DNA of 64,000 bases from Bicyclus anynana (taxonomy: Eukaryota; Arthropoda; Insecta; Lepidoptera; Nymphalidae). Below are positions 31,197 through 42,411 of the stretch, piece by piece. Where the stretch lies: positions 17,102,292-17,166,291 of the forward strand of contig NC_069094.1 of assembly GCF_947172395.1 (NCBI RefSeq). The letters are read 5' to 3'. The position numbers and the translations under genes are program-made. The number at the start of each line of letters is the position of its first letter. Position 1 is the first letter of the stretch. The notes under the pieces were generated by a model. It worked only from the letters and a program-made list of their open reading frames with translations, did not search any database and was not told the origin of the DNA.

Positions 31197-31508
31197 CTGC
31201 CTTATTAATCCCGTGGTTAACTGGTTTATCTACGGACAATGAGGCCCAGGTTTCGAATCCCGGGCTAGGCCAAAAAAAAAAACGTTATTGGGACTTTTCT
31301 TAAAAATCTTACTAAGTCGGCGATGTTGGTACACTCCCGTGCCTGATCTTTCACCTCACATCGTTCGTGTCGGTCTCAAAGAGAGTGTATCTGTGCTTGC
31401 GCACACACTTGTGCACTATAATATCTCCTGCGTACATGGTTAATCTCACCACGAGATAGGGCACCGAAAAAAGAAAAAAAAAACAATTCGGTCGGGGGCA
31501 TATTACAA
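31197..31508 (+). mobile_element. SINE-A long-body variant, most complete copy
   Basis: The tRNA-like head (CTTATTAATCCCGTGGTTAACTGG) has a B box GGTTTCGAATCCC. A run of A follows, then GTTGGTACACTCCCGTGCC, CTGATCTTTCACC, a GCACTATAATATCTCCTGCG block and a TCGGTCGGGGGC end. With 2268-2652 it shows that a SINE-A head has been joined to a second 3' body. Confidence 0.75.
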
Positions 31509-32299
31509 TTTATTAGCAGTCACCTGTAGGCACTTCGGTCACTCATTCTAAATTTATTTCGTATATTTTGTACTAGCTCTATTGTCCCAGGATTAAAACA
31601 ATAAGCCGGAGACAAAATGGCGGAGAATGTAAAATCGAATTTACTCGCTCGTCCCGGGAAACGGGGCAACCACAATTAGCTAAAAAGCTTCGCAGAGCTT
31701 ACCGGTGATCGAGTAAGAAAGCTTTTTTCAAATTGGGTTAAAGTCTGTGGATAGGACGCTGGGATATCTTTCTGGTATTTTCTTCTTTGTTTTCAATTGT
31801 TTTCTTTTATTCTGTAACTATGTTTTGAATTTCAGTTAAATTCTAAGCCCGTAAGTATTTTTAAAGAAGTTTCACTTTCAATTGTGCAATTAAAAGTTTG
31901 AAGAAACTAAGTTTTAGTGTTCAGTACGTTGACCATTACGTAGGGTATGTTGTAGAGAAAACGTACTCCATCAAAGCCCGAGACCACCTTACGAGATTCC
32001 TTAATTACGAGTATAGGTATACACGAGACTTGCACACGCTAACGGCTGGGTCAGGAATTCAGGATTGATCTCACTTGACTCACTGTTTTGGTCCCACCGT
32101 CCATTCTCTCATAAGAATTAGACATTTATGCGTTTAGCGCGGACTAGATCTTATATTTGAAATTTTGGTTTAAATTTGGAAAAATTGGTTAAAATCAGTT
32201 ATGATCGTTATTAACCAAATTATCTATTGTTGTTTAATTGTCTATCGTTTTTTACCAAATATATTGTAAAGAGTGTGTTCAGCAAATTTGTAATCTAAT
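31509..32299. other. AT-rich stretch, no gene
   Basis: A modest CpG-rich segment lies at 31645-31715. No repeat boundaries. Confidence 0.35.
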
Positions 32300-32545
32300 T
32301 CCTCCACACAAAACATCGAAACTCTTGAACCATGACAGCATTGTTGTCAAAATGAATTACAATCGAAAATCGACCTTTCTAACAAGAAAAGTTAAGATGT
32401 GAAATGCCCTTCCAGCGCTACTGTTTCCTGACATGTATGAATTGTGCACTTTCAAGACAAGAGTGGTTACAGGCATCTCATAGACGAGCGCGCTCCAACG
32501 ACCTTATCATTGCATCACCAAACGTGACAGCAGTGATGTACAAGT
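32300..32545 (+). mobile_element. LINE 3' end with A-rich tail, degraded
   Basis: A segment reading approximately WNALPALLFPD...CTFKTRVVTG resembles the conserved C-terminal end of many insect LINE polymerases (pattern W-N-x-LP...F-K-x-R-V). GAGCGCGCTCCAACGACC and an AAATAAATAAAAAAAA tail follow. Upstream coding sequence is lost. Confidence 0.45.
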
Positions 32546-35500
32546 CAAATAAATAAAAAAAACACTTGTATGTACTCGTAAATAATAATGAATTGAGAAA
32601 AAAACAGCAGTTCTAAAGCACGCGTGTCATCAAAAGTATACACAATACATATCATACTTTTATGCAAACAAAATGTAACATACAAGCGCGGAATGCGGTT
32701 GCAACATATACACTCGTATTGCATACAAAGTTGTGAACACTTCTGTTGCCATGAGCAGTATTACGCGATGGGCAAATTATTTTACATGTTGAAATCAATT
32801 TACAATTGCTCAAAACCTATCAATCCTTGAGGCACACCTCATATTAATTCGTGCTATGTGTACAATGTACATACGCAGGGTTATGTTTATTTATGCAATT
32901 TTATCAGATTTTTTATTATAATACAATTGAAAAACGTTGCTTTAAACAGAACAACATTTCGCAGGACATGCAAGAAAAACAATCTTACAATACGTTGCCC
33001 TGAAAAGTCAATTTTTAAATTCCACAAGTGATTTTACTTGAATTAAATAAACAGTAGGTACTATAAATTATTACTAAAAGTTACACAAATGCAATATAAT
33101 ATTAAAATCTCTCTAAAAACACAAATCTACTGTGACTTCTCGGTTCTAAAACCTTCAGCGTTCATTTTCAATGTCCCAGTACGTAATTAATTTGCTCTCA
33201 GAATATTATAGAATCTCTATAAGAAAGAAGAGCAATTGTGCCTATCATGTTTTTACAAATCTTTTATTGTTTTATAATTGCGTTTATTACATGTTAATGA
33301 TCGCAATTCCGATCAAAATGTCTTGATGACTTGATGGGTTGGATTAATTTTTCTAATAATTGATGGGTTTAAAAGGCGATTGTTGTGTATTGCTCGGTGT
33401 GTTACCACAAGCATTATTCGTCATTATCATAATTACCTACTATTTTAATGGCCTGGTACATGACCATTGATTAGGCCTTATTTATAGGAACATAGACCTT
33501 CCATCAAGCTCAAATTAGAGCTGGCGAGCTTAGCTTGATAATATTTAACTTTCGAGGCACCTAAATGATAGTTACTGTAAGTTTAAACTTTGAAGGGTTC
33601 CAAAACTATAACTTGAAAAAATTGTCTATTCATAACAACGATAACATTCTGATTTTCCTATCGACAAAGTGTGTATAGTATTGAAATTGTATTTGGCTAT
33701 CAGTGCTCACTCGATAGTACATAAAAGAGCGCCATATAAAGCCTTCACTCATGGTGCGTATTGTACTCGACTGGACAACTTAGCAAATGTCACTAAAGCC
33801 TTTGTTTCCACCCGGATCTGTTAGCAACATACTGACAAAAGACTTTTTACCTTAAAGGTATGAAATATGGTGCAATTTAGGTTGTTTTCGTTGTGGATGT
33901 TATATTGTTTTGATACTGGCAAGGTTGTATGGACATCAATGAATGTCAAGGGTAGTTGAGACATAGACGTAGAAAGGTACAGACAGGGGCTAAATATAAT
34001 AATAAAGGCTGGTTTTGTTTCAACAGAAGGTTTTAAGGCGATTTGAGGGTCATGACTTTTTGTGCTCCGGGGAATTAGTACGAGTACCCTGTCTGTAACG
34101 TGACTTTACTTTTATGTCAATAACAGGGCAATGTTAATATTTCATTTTTGATTACTGGTTCAGTGGAATAAAACGTTTAATTAGACTACTAAGTTCTTAT
34201 AATTAATCATATTCTGTTCTCCTACGAAACTGCTTTTATGTTATTTGATTTTACTCTAATGTATGACTGAAATAGTTTCTTAGAACTTCAACAGGAATAT
34301 TGTGTTTGTACGTAAAATATTCGAGTATCTTATACCTTGAGTAACCAAAACGTTCTAATAGGAAGCTAAAAGAATAAATAAATATAAATCTCCCTTAAGA
34401 TCCCAATTTATCAGTATAATAATTATATTAATATGAAAATTATATAAAAATATTCCTGAAATTAGGTTGAGCATCGCTTCATTCAAATTTATAAATATTC
34501 ATAAAATAAATATATCTGAAGAATAACTATAAATAGACAAACATTATCATTACGCATTTGGCGGCACGATCTGAATTTTTCTATATCTATGGCGCACGCT
34601 ATAGTAAACAGTGTGGTGGTTCTTATGTTTTGTTTGACGACGTATTGATTGGCGGTAATTTGGCTAATTAGCTTAATTAACCTTCGCGGACGGAACTCTG
34701 GTAAAAAAAGATTACCGCGCGTTGGTAATATTTCTTTATCAAAATTGAAAGTGCTCTAGTCAGGCATCCGTAGAACATTTTGTATATATGATTAGTATCA
34801 AGTTAATTTTTAGTGAGTAGCTTTATCTCGATGAGAAGATATTTTTTTTTGTATACGAAAATTCTTAATTCTGGTAGCTAAACTGGAAATAAAAATTTCA
34901 TAGTAATCAATACCGATTTATCAAATACCACATGTCTTTAAAAAACAAGGGACCAATTATTATTATCTTGATTTTTAGAAGCCTTAATAAAGTCAATTGT
35001 TTTGGATATAATAAGCAAAAAACTCCATCCAGATCGATTAACTGGATATCTATATCTATTTAGTAAACACAAGTTGCCTAGTGAATGTTAACGAGACGGC
35101 TATGCTAAGCTCCTTTCAAGGCGTATGTTATAATAGCCTATAATGATAGGCACCGAAATGCAGTTGCACTGTAAAGGCCTCAACACACCCGCATGAAAAC
35201 CCGCGCGGTAAAAAAGCTACGCCTTGTTGTGATAAAATACACAGTGTATTTATAATTCGTGGCCTTGTCTTTTAAAAATGTTGGTACTTAACTACTTAGT
35301 GATTAGAAGTCTCAAGCTCGTGGCGCAATTCGCAAGATTGGTGCGCAAATAAACATATATGCGTTAAATAATACTTAATTTACATTCACATAAATTTTAA
35401 AAAGAATTAATAAATTGGTTTGCTATTCTGCGCAAAATACCAAGCGGCAACACCACCCAGACATGACAACCATCACTCTACAAGTACTTACACCCACTCT

Positions 35501-35960
35501 CTATCTCTGAAAGTGGAATATCCTCCAGTAATGTTAGCTCTACAATGAATAATTGCGACTTGTAAAATCAAGCTTTAACGCTATTTGAGGTTTCTTTATT
35601 TATGTAAGTACATCGACATGAATTTGTTTGGCTTCAATCGTCAAGCACAGTGTTTACGTAAATGTGCCTGGTCAAAATAATTCATATACTCGTATGTCTT
35701 ATGTCTTTCATATTAGCTGTTTGAAAACGCGGCTATATTATGTGTTTGGTGTGGCGGGGCTTTTACAGTGCCTACGCATATGTGATCTTTCTGAATTCGG
35801 AACGGCGCACCTTAGTTATAAAATGTCACCTCTGCGTGCACGGCGCAGGTACGCCGGCATCCATATGTAGATTACAATCTAATTGCTTTCAAAATTTAGC
35901 GTGAATATTATCGTAACCCTTTATTAACATTGAAATGTTTAAGTATTTATTGTCAAGTGA
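32546..35960. other. Long AT-rich stretch, no gene
   Basis: About 3.4 kb with no supported frame or complete element. Weak inverted word pairs occur (ACAGACAGGG at 33979 with CCCTGTCTGT at 34087; CAAGGCGTA near 35118 with TACGCCTTG near 35218) and may be eroded MITEs. Confidence 0.4.
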
Positions 35961-35967
35961 CGCCCTA

Positions 35968-35999
35968 ACAATAAAAGTCAGCTCTTAGACTTTTATTGT
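35968..35999. repeat. 12-bp hairpin with AATAAA on both strands
   Basis: ACAATAAAAGTC (35968-35979) pairs with GACTTTTATTGT (35988-35999), loop 8. Each arm contains a polyadenylation hexamer in opposite orientation. It lies eight bases before the MITE at 36008. Confidence 0.55.
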
Positions 36000-36007
36000 G
36001 ATGGCTA

Positions 36008-36163
36008 GGCTATTCTGTAACGATATTTTTATAACTTGTAAGTGCGAGTTTCGAATTCCCCTCTATCTCTCTCTGTTTAACACGATACTATAGAATGAGA
36101 AAGATAGCGGTAAATTCTAAACTCGCACTTGCGAGTTATACAAAACATCGTTAGAGAATAGCC
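36008..36163. mobile_element. Palindromic MITE, copy 2 (156 bp)
   Basis: Ends GGCTATTCTGTAACGAT and ATCGTTAGAGAATAGCC pair at 16 of 17 positions. The subterminal AAGTGCGAGTTTCGAATTC pairs with the GAGTTTAGAATTT complement. Same family as 27423. No convincing target duplication. Confidence 0.78.
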
Positions 36164-36711
36164 GTGCTGATTCAAAACGAACATTTTCATACCTACTTAT
36201 TCATTCCATGTAAAAAAAAAAAAACATACATACAGCCGAACGTAGAACCTCCTCCTTTTAGGAAGTCGGTTAATTAATTCTCATCCGCATTTATACTCGT
36301 ATGCTGTGCCGCGGTTTCCGTCGCTTAGATTGTATTCCCGAGGAACTATCAAGTTAACGCAAAATATCGATGAAAGACATTAAAATAAAAAATTGAGCAG
36401 TTTTTCTACTTTCATATTCATTAACAGATACCAAGTCACTGACTTCCCTCATCCCGTAGTCAAGCACTAACTAAAACGTAAGCTTATGAGCACACAATGT
36501 ACCCCAACCCCTCCGCTGTACAAAACTGCAGCCCCCCTGAACCCGCCTGAACCCCCCCAGAACGGCAGGGGGGTTCTATTTCTGTCTGTGCGTGGGACGC
36601 TGCCGTTATTAAATATGCGGTCTGGCTGAATGGAGCGGAGAACTATTATGAAAAACTTTAACATTAAGCTCGTAACTCCTAAACTGGAAAATGGTTGTGT
36701 ACATTTGAAAG
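36164..36711. other. Mixed stretch with a C/G-run hairpin
   Basis: AACCCCCC (36550-36557) pairs with GGGGGGTT (36568-36575) inside a C-rich segment. No coding evidence. Confidence 0.4.
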
Positions 36712-36870
36712 TGCCTTGGTCGAGTGGAAGCTATGAGGCATCGGATTATGAGCTCCTGGGTTCGAATCTTGGGTCGGGCTATGGTATGTTGAGCTTTTAT
36801 TTCTTGAATGATATTCTGAATAGCAGCCCAGAGTTAGTGGTGTTACATCATATTTTAGAGAGCATTTAGC
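36712..36870 (+). mobile_element. SINE-A head and middle
   Basis: Head TTGGTCGAGTGG, B box GGGTTCGAATCTTGGG, then TTAGTGGTGTTACATC and an AGAGAGCATTTAG relic. Diverged; tail missing. Confidence 0.65.
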
Positions 36871-36949
36871 ATTGCAGCTACGAGGGCTTCAGATCCACAT
36901 CTCCTCGCATTTAAGATGATAATCATCATCATCACCATCATTAACAACT

Positions 36950-37240
36950 ATATTCGGCTCACTGTTGAGGACGAGTCTCCTCTCCTCTCACAATGAGAGG
37001 GGTTATGCCTTAGTCCACCACGCTGGCCCAATGCGGATTAGCAAACTTCACACACGTAAAGATTTAAGAAAATTCTCAGGTATGCAGTTTTACCCACGAT
37101 GTTATCCTTCACCGTTTAAGACACGTGATATATATTTTCCTAAAATGTACATAAGTGAAAAGTTGGAGGTCCCGGAACGGATTCGAACCTGGGTCCTCCT
37201 AATCGAAGGCAGAGGTCATATCCACTGGGCTATCACATCT
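36950..37240 (-). mobile_element. SINE-B, near full-length, minus strand
   Basis: In plus-strand order: TATTCGGCTCACTG, CTCTCACAATGAGAGG, the Lep-typical CACGCTGGCCCAATGCGG, CATCGTGGG-like block, GGATTCGAACCTGGG (B-box complement) and TATCCACTGGGCTATCA (A-box complement). Confidence 0.82.
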
Positions 37241-37284
37241 CTCAAAGATGATAATGTTAATTGTAAATGAAATATATCTATAAT

Positions 37285-37372
37285 AAATTCTAGAAATACC
37301 CTACCCTATCCCTACCCTACCCCTACCCTACCACTATCCTTATCCTACCCCTACCCTACCTCTACCCTAAAG
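37285..37372. repeat. CCCTA/CCCCTA array, first block
   Basis: Irregular CCCTACCCCTA units over about 85 bases, followed by AAGCCATACGTGATGCCCGG and a TTCAGTATCGATCA word shared with the 3' part of the 987-bp element. It is probably a truncated sister copy ending at 37476. Confidence 0.75.
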
Positions 37373-37476
37373 CCATACGTGATGCCCGGTAACAAAAAAG
37401 CTTCAGTATCGATCATATTATTTCCGGGGGTTTGTGATAGTGCCTCCGACCGTGGTGATTTTGTATTTATTGTAAA

Positions 37477-38463
37477 CTAGCGGACGCCCGCGACTTCGTC
37501 CGCGTGAAAGTCGTTGTAAACTTTCAACTACCCCTACCCTACCACTACCCTACCCCTACCCTACCCTACCCCTGCCCTACCCCTACCACTACCCTACCCC
37601 TACCCTACCCTACCCCTACCCTACCCCTACCCTACACTACCCTACCCTACCCCTAACCTACCCCTACCCTGACCTACCCCTACCCTACACTACCCCTACC
37701 CTACCCTACCCCTACCCTACTCATTAAGGCTGCACTTCTTTATTTAATCCCCCCCCCCGCAAGTCGCGTCGAGCGCGGCAACCGTTACACAAAAATAATC
37801 CATATAGCATGAATTAGTATTCACGCGCCATGGTTTAGCGTATTTCCTGTATAACTTTGGTGTTTCTTTACCGATTTTTATGATTCTTTTTTTATTGAAT
37901 AGGTAATAATGTTAACTTTTTTTGTTAGGGATGAGTGATGAGTTTTATAAACATAAGAGTAGACAAATTTAATTAGAAAGCTCAGAACTGCTAAGCTATC
38001 GGGAGTTACACGTGCTATTGTGAGTCAACCATAAAAGATAGACATATATATGCTGTTGTGTTTTTATAGATAATTTTAAGGAAAACATTTCCGTCATACA
38101 TGATTTCTATGTAGCTTTAACCATTAAGGCTGTACACGCGACGGAAACTTAAAAAATTGAGAAACTTCTCCCGTTTTCTCTACATTTCTGTTCACTGCTC
38201 TGCTCCTATTGATCGTAGCGTAATGAAAAGTATACTATAACCTGCCCAGGAGTATGTAGAATAATTGTACCAAGTTTCGTTAAAATCCGTCCAGTAGTTT
38301 TTGTTTCTATAAAGAACATACAGACAGACAGACAGACAGACAAAAAATTTACTGATTGCATTTTTGGCATCAGTATCGATCACTAATCACCCCCTGATAG
38401 TTATTTTGGAAATATATTTCATGTACAGAATTGACCTCTCTACAGATTTATTATAAGTATAGA
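37477..38463 (-). mobile_element. Helitron-like element, 987 bp, carrying CCCTA arrays
   Basis: The plus strand starts CTAGCGGACGCCCGCGACTT after an A and ends AAGTATAGA before a T. On the minus strand that is A, then TCTATACTTATAATAAATCT as 5' end, and GGACGAAGTCGCGGGCGTCC (a 7-bp stem hairpin), GCTAG as 3' end, then T. This is the Helitron pattern of TC start, hairpin, CTRR end and A/T insertion without duplication. The interior has about 190 bp of CCCTA/CCCCTA units, a C-run (37749-37758) and (CAGA)n near 38325. No Rep-helicase is encoded, so it is non-autonomous. Confidence 0.72.
37530..37722. repeat. CCCTA/CCCCTA array inside the Helitron-like element
   Basis: Alternating 5- and 6-base units over about 190 bases. 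The insect telomere unit is CCTAA, so this is not telomeric. Confidence 0.85.
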
Positions 38464-38484
38464 TAAAACATGCGAAAATATAAA

Positions 38485-38517
38485 TAGAACGCGGACGAAA
38501 TCGTGGGCATCTGCTAG
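38485..38517 (+). mobile_element. Helitron-like 3' end
   Basis: GCGGACGAAATCGTGGGC followed by ATCTGCTAG and then T matches the family 3' terminus. It lies just 20 bp beyond the 5' end of the 987-bp copy, in the opposite orientation. Confidence 0.6.
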
Positions 38518-38751
38518 TTACTTCATATAATTATGTTCGTAGCTATTTAGTCATGCAATTTAATTTATTGTCAACAGAATTGTACAAGTGTACAACGTCC
38601 TATGTTTAGAGTGGTTCAAATTTAACAGTTAAATAGAAAAGATAATAAAACTGTAGGTAATAAAACTAGAAAAAATCCTGAGGAAGTAAAGTCCTAAGGA
38701 AAAAAGTCAACTTAAATAGGTTTTGTTCGAAGCCAGTAAACATTTAGAGGC

Positions 38752-38845
38752 TGTCGCGGGAACAGACGGGACATCGGGGCTGAATGGACCCGCCGGCGGG
38801 CGCGCCCGAAATAGCGCCCCACACCCTCGCGCGTAGGGGTGGGAT
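38752..38845. promoter_or_regulatory. CpG-rich patch
   Basis: Very GC-rich (CCCGCCGGCGGGCGCGCCCG near 38789) inside AT-rich flanks. It has no frame, repeat or splice signal and contains a CCGCCGGCGG palindrome. A regulatory role is possible but unproven. Confidence 0.2.
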
Positions 38846-39394
38846 GTGTGTGTTGGGATATATCGATTTGAATATTGAAATCATTATTGTATGTTAATTT
38901 AGGTCACTTCCCATCAATTCAATGAATGAAATCACGTTTCTGTTAAATACATGGGGTGATTTTCCGCAAAAACATAACACATGTTATTAATTTGTTTCAT
39001 CCATCAAAAACCAGTAGCAGTAATCGTCGATTAGTTTAGTGTTCGTATGTTTAAATACAATGACTGGGACACGGGGCTCAACTATTAATACTGCGACTGG
39101 TTGAAAAGAGTAACATATTTTGATTTAGGATTTTGGTTTTCAACAGCATGTTAACACAATTTTGTTATTATGTACGAGTAGGTGCATCTCCTGCTCATAG
39201 TTTGATGATCTTAAATAATTTTCAGATCATCACACTTGTATTTATTGCACTAAGCTATTAGACACGGTAGTAAAAATTAATATGATTAAAAGTGAACCTC
39301 CTTTTATCAATAATATTTGTCATAATCTTTTAATTTGACCAATATTCCCGTGTCCCTCCAATTAACTGTATTAGGAGGGAATGACAATAAACCA
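38846..39394. other. AT-rich stretch, no recognised feature
   Basis: Nothing notable. Confidence 0.4.
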
Positions 39395-39703
39395 GCGGGC
39401 GAGAATTTGTTTCCCAACCCGCTTGATATCCTCGGGCCACCTGGTGGGGGGTTGCGCTTTCCGGTGCGCGGTCGCCATTCCAGCACCTTTGGACTCCAAC
39501 GTCCATCGGCTCTTCGAACAATGTAACCTGCCTATTGCCACTTCAGCTTCGCGACTAGCGAGTTAATTTAGTAACTTTGTTTCGTCTGCGGTTCTCCCGA
39601 TTTCTGATTCGATCACGCAGAGAAACTCCAAGCATAGCTCGCTCCATCGCCCGCTGAGTGACTCTGAGCCTTCTTATGAGGCGCAAAGTTTGCGACCAAG
39701 TCT
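39395..39703 (-). pseudogene. RTE-like LINE polymerase C-terminal fragment
   Basis: The minus strand encodes RLRVTQRAMERAMLGVSL, RDRIRN and then meets an in-frame stop. Further on, pieces equivalent to the conserved 'GHI..R.DGRW...VLEWRPR' region can be followed in shifted frames (GCTGGAATGGCGACCGCGC). In intact elements this is the C-terminal end of the endonuclease-RT protein. Internal stops and frame shifts make this a relic. RTE assignment is from memory of lepidopteran relatives. Confidence 0.75.
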
Positions 39704-40741
39704 CGGTTTATTATTTAGTTACCTAAACTATCGACAAACTACGGCACATCACTAAACGGTACAACGTAAGCAGAGTAAACAGTGAGCTTTCCTTATTTCC
39801 AAGCTTAATTCTTTGACTAAAGTCACTAAGACACAACGTTTACTTTTGTGGTCTGTAAACATTTTCACTGCTCAATGCTCACTAGCTAGCTGGCCTTTTA
39901 ACTTGAAACTTTTTGAGTTTAAAATATCTTTTTATTTATTAATTTATATATTCATGTTGTCCACTAGTGACTGTTACAGTTTACGTAGTTACAATCTCAA
40001 AAATACAAACAAGATTCAGTACAATCTTATTAAAGCAAATACTCACTGCATGCTTATTTTCGTAAGATAAAATTAAATAAGTATAAAAAATCTTATATTT
40101 TAAATAGTAAAGATCACTTTAGTAAATCTAGTAAAACTTGTTGTTGTTTGTTGTTTCTGGTATGAGTTGAAAAGAAAAAAATATTTACTATTTGGACATA
40201 TACCTTTTATAAAGACTTCCAAAAAGAACGGTGTTGAGCCACAAGCATCCATCCCTATTAGTCTCTCGGTATCATCGGTTCATCTAGAGGGGTCTACCGA
40301 CACTGCGTCGCTGCGCTTATATAATGTTAAGTACGCCCAGATACTGAAAAACACCCAAGATTTGAATCCGACAATTGAATCATGGAAACCCTTTAATTAA
40401 CAGACTCACAAATCTGTTTCGATGATGTAAAAATATTCCAAGCAAAGCTTTTTCGAATTACTGCTTAAATCGACTATAATCGGCCATAAAAGAAAATCGG
40501 GCATGACAAATGATACTCAAACAGTACAGTGATAGAACAACGTTGTCCCGTCGAAGGTTTTTGCCGTGACACCCGCGCAGAGATAATAAAACGGCCTGTC
40601 ACGCCCCTCGTTAGCATCCCGACACTTCTTTACGTGAAATATCCGAAAATTTGCACTCGCGAAAACTGTCACTCCGCTTTAATTGACTTTTTTGCTACTC
40701 GCTCGATGAGGCTTTTTGAGAGCTTTCGTTTAACACTCTAG
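39704..40741. other. AT-rich stretch, no gene
   Basis: Short frames at 39813-40741 lack motifs. No element boundaries are visible. Confidence 0.35.
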
Positions 40742-41030
40742 GGATTCGAATCACGGGGTGCTAAGTTCAAATTTTGGCTCGGAATTGGGATATTGGTGGC
40801 GATACAACCACGTGCCTCGGAGAACACGTCCAGTCGTCGGTCCCGGTCATTATCATTCACATCTGATTGTCAAAGAATCAAAATATTATTTATCACCCTG
40901 CCCTGCCTTATTTATAAGCCCGCCAACATGCATTGGGCCGGCGTGGTGAGGCTAAGCTCCATATCCCGTCTCTTATACGGAGAGAGACCTGAGCCTATAA
41001 TGGGCCGTTAAAAGGCGGATAATGATGATA
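40742..41030 (+). mobile_element. SINE-A, nearly complete, diverged head
   Basis: Blocks in order: GATATTGGTGGCGATACAAC, CGTGCCTCGGAGAACACGTC, GTCGGTCCCGGTCATTATC, AAGCCCGCCAACATGCATTG, CGGCGTGGTGAGGCTAAGCT, CCATATCCCGTCTC and GGGCCGTTAAAAGGCGG with an AATGATGAT end. It is the best guide to the full SINE-A 3' structure in this window. Confidence 0.8.
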
Positions 41031-41689
41031 CAACTTGCTATATTTGTTCGCTTCGGTCAAATTTTGGAAATAATTTTTTTAACTATTATCTCCTCCCGAT
41101 AATAGTTAACTAAGTACTGTAGCATTGCTACATCAGTAAAACCGCACTTGAGTTTTTTAGAGGGAGGTTTTTTAGAACCTTAAGGGTCTCTAGCGAAGGG
41201 TCGCCGCCAAGCAAAGGGTCTGGCGACTGAAGTCATGATTTCTCATGATATCCCATAGAAATATCAAAAAATTACGTTTTATACTTGGACTAAATTTTAA
41301 ATACTGAATTTAAACCCTTAAAGCCTTCTAAATCCACTACGTTTCAAACTCCATAATTTAATACCTTCTTTTTATGTAATAGAACTTCGTTACAAAAATG
41401 TAATCTGATTCAGTGCGCCATAAATATCTATCGTTACTAAATAGCTAATGTGTTTCGTATTTACAATAAGAAAGCACTACGGCGAAGTAAATCGCTTCTT
41501 ACCCAAATAGATTACAAAAAATACTTTTACCTATTCTGTTACCTTATGCATGTATTTTGATTATAAACCATCCTCTGAGAACTGACCTAACCAACCGTGA
41601 AACTAAATGTCAAGCGAATGTAAATCATATTCCCTAGGAAGCAGAATCCATTACCCTCTGTAATGGAACGTTTTGCCTACGCATTCGCG
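41031..41689. other. AT-rich stretch, no recognised feature
   Basis: A self-complementary TAACTATTATC...GATAATAGTTAAC (about 41080-41110) is the only structure seen. Confidence 0.4.
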
Positions 41690-41780
41690 TTCTACGCCGT
41701 AGCGCCGTAGCCACCCTCGGGCGGTGACGTCACAACCCCCCTCTGACGTAGCTCGGTGCGTCATTCCGGCCGAAATACGG
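41690..41780. promoter_or_regulatory. CpG-rich patch with CRE palindrome
   Basis: Dense CpG (TACGCCGTAGCGCCGTAG, ATTCCGGCCG) with a perfect TGACGTCA at 41725-41732 and a half-site CTGACGTA 17 bases on. No coding potential. Possible CREB/ATF-type regulatory element. Confidence 0.25.
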
Positions 41781-42262
41781 TAAATTACTGTATATTTTGA
41801 TACTATTTTGTTTGACGGGTAATGTTAATATGTCCTTCATTTAAATGTAGGTATATGATAATCGACGCCTCCCCTGAGATGACTGGCCTTTATTTAGGCC
41901 AGAGAATCATAATCACCATACAAGGTGGCAATACTGTCAGCCTTCCGGGTACCTAACCGATGAACATGGATTCCGACGAATTCTACGACGATCTCTACGA
42001 TTTCTAAGTCTTTAGATACAATTTAAATTTAGTATATTTTATTTTTTATTTTTCATGTGGTTATTATAATAGTTTAAGGTAGGTAGGTACGTAGTTTTAA
42101 TTTTATTTAAAAATGAAATTATGTTTTGGTACCTATTAAAATAATCATGTACATCAATGTATGTATATGTATTATATGTACTTGTATACTTAGTAAATGT
42201 AGGTTGCGAACTCACTCGTATTTGTTTCACGATAAAATACTATTCGAAACCTTTATTTATAA
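41781..42262. other. AT-rich stretch, no recognised feature
   Basis: Nothing notable apart from runs of TAGGTAGG near 42078. Confidence 0.4.
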
Positions 42263-42284
42263 CTAGCGGACACCTGCGACTTTG
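42263..42284 (-). mobile_element. Helitron-like terminal fragment
   Basis: CTAGCGGACACCTGCGACTT is the complement of the family 3' end. It breaks off after about 22 bases into SINE-A sequence. Confidence 0.5.
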
Positions 42285-42411
42285 TCTGAGTATGCGAGGT
42301 ACTGGGTTCGAGTACTAAGTCAGGCTGTGTAACATTCAGCTTTTCTTTCTTAAATGTTCTAAGCCGAAGTTGGGTGTTGGTGGTGCTACACCCACGTACA
42401 CCGGAAACCCG
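42285..42411 (+). mobile_element. SINE-A middle fragment
   Basis: B-box region GGGTTCGAGTACTAAGTCAG, then CAGCTTTTCTTTCTTAAATG and GTTGGTGGTGCTACACCC. The head is replaced by the Helitron-like fragment just upstream. Confidence 0.7.

Noticed and set aside
37285..37722. Telomere-like CCCTA/CCCCTA arrays
   Set aside because: Insect telomeres are CCTAA/TTAGG. The units here alternate 5 and 6 bases, are imperfect and lie inside or beside Helitron-like elements.
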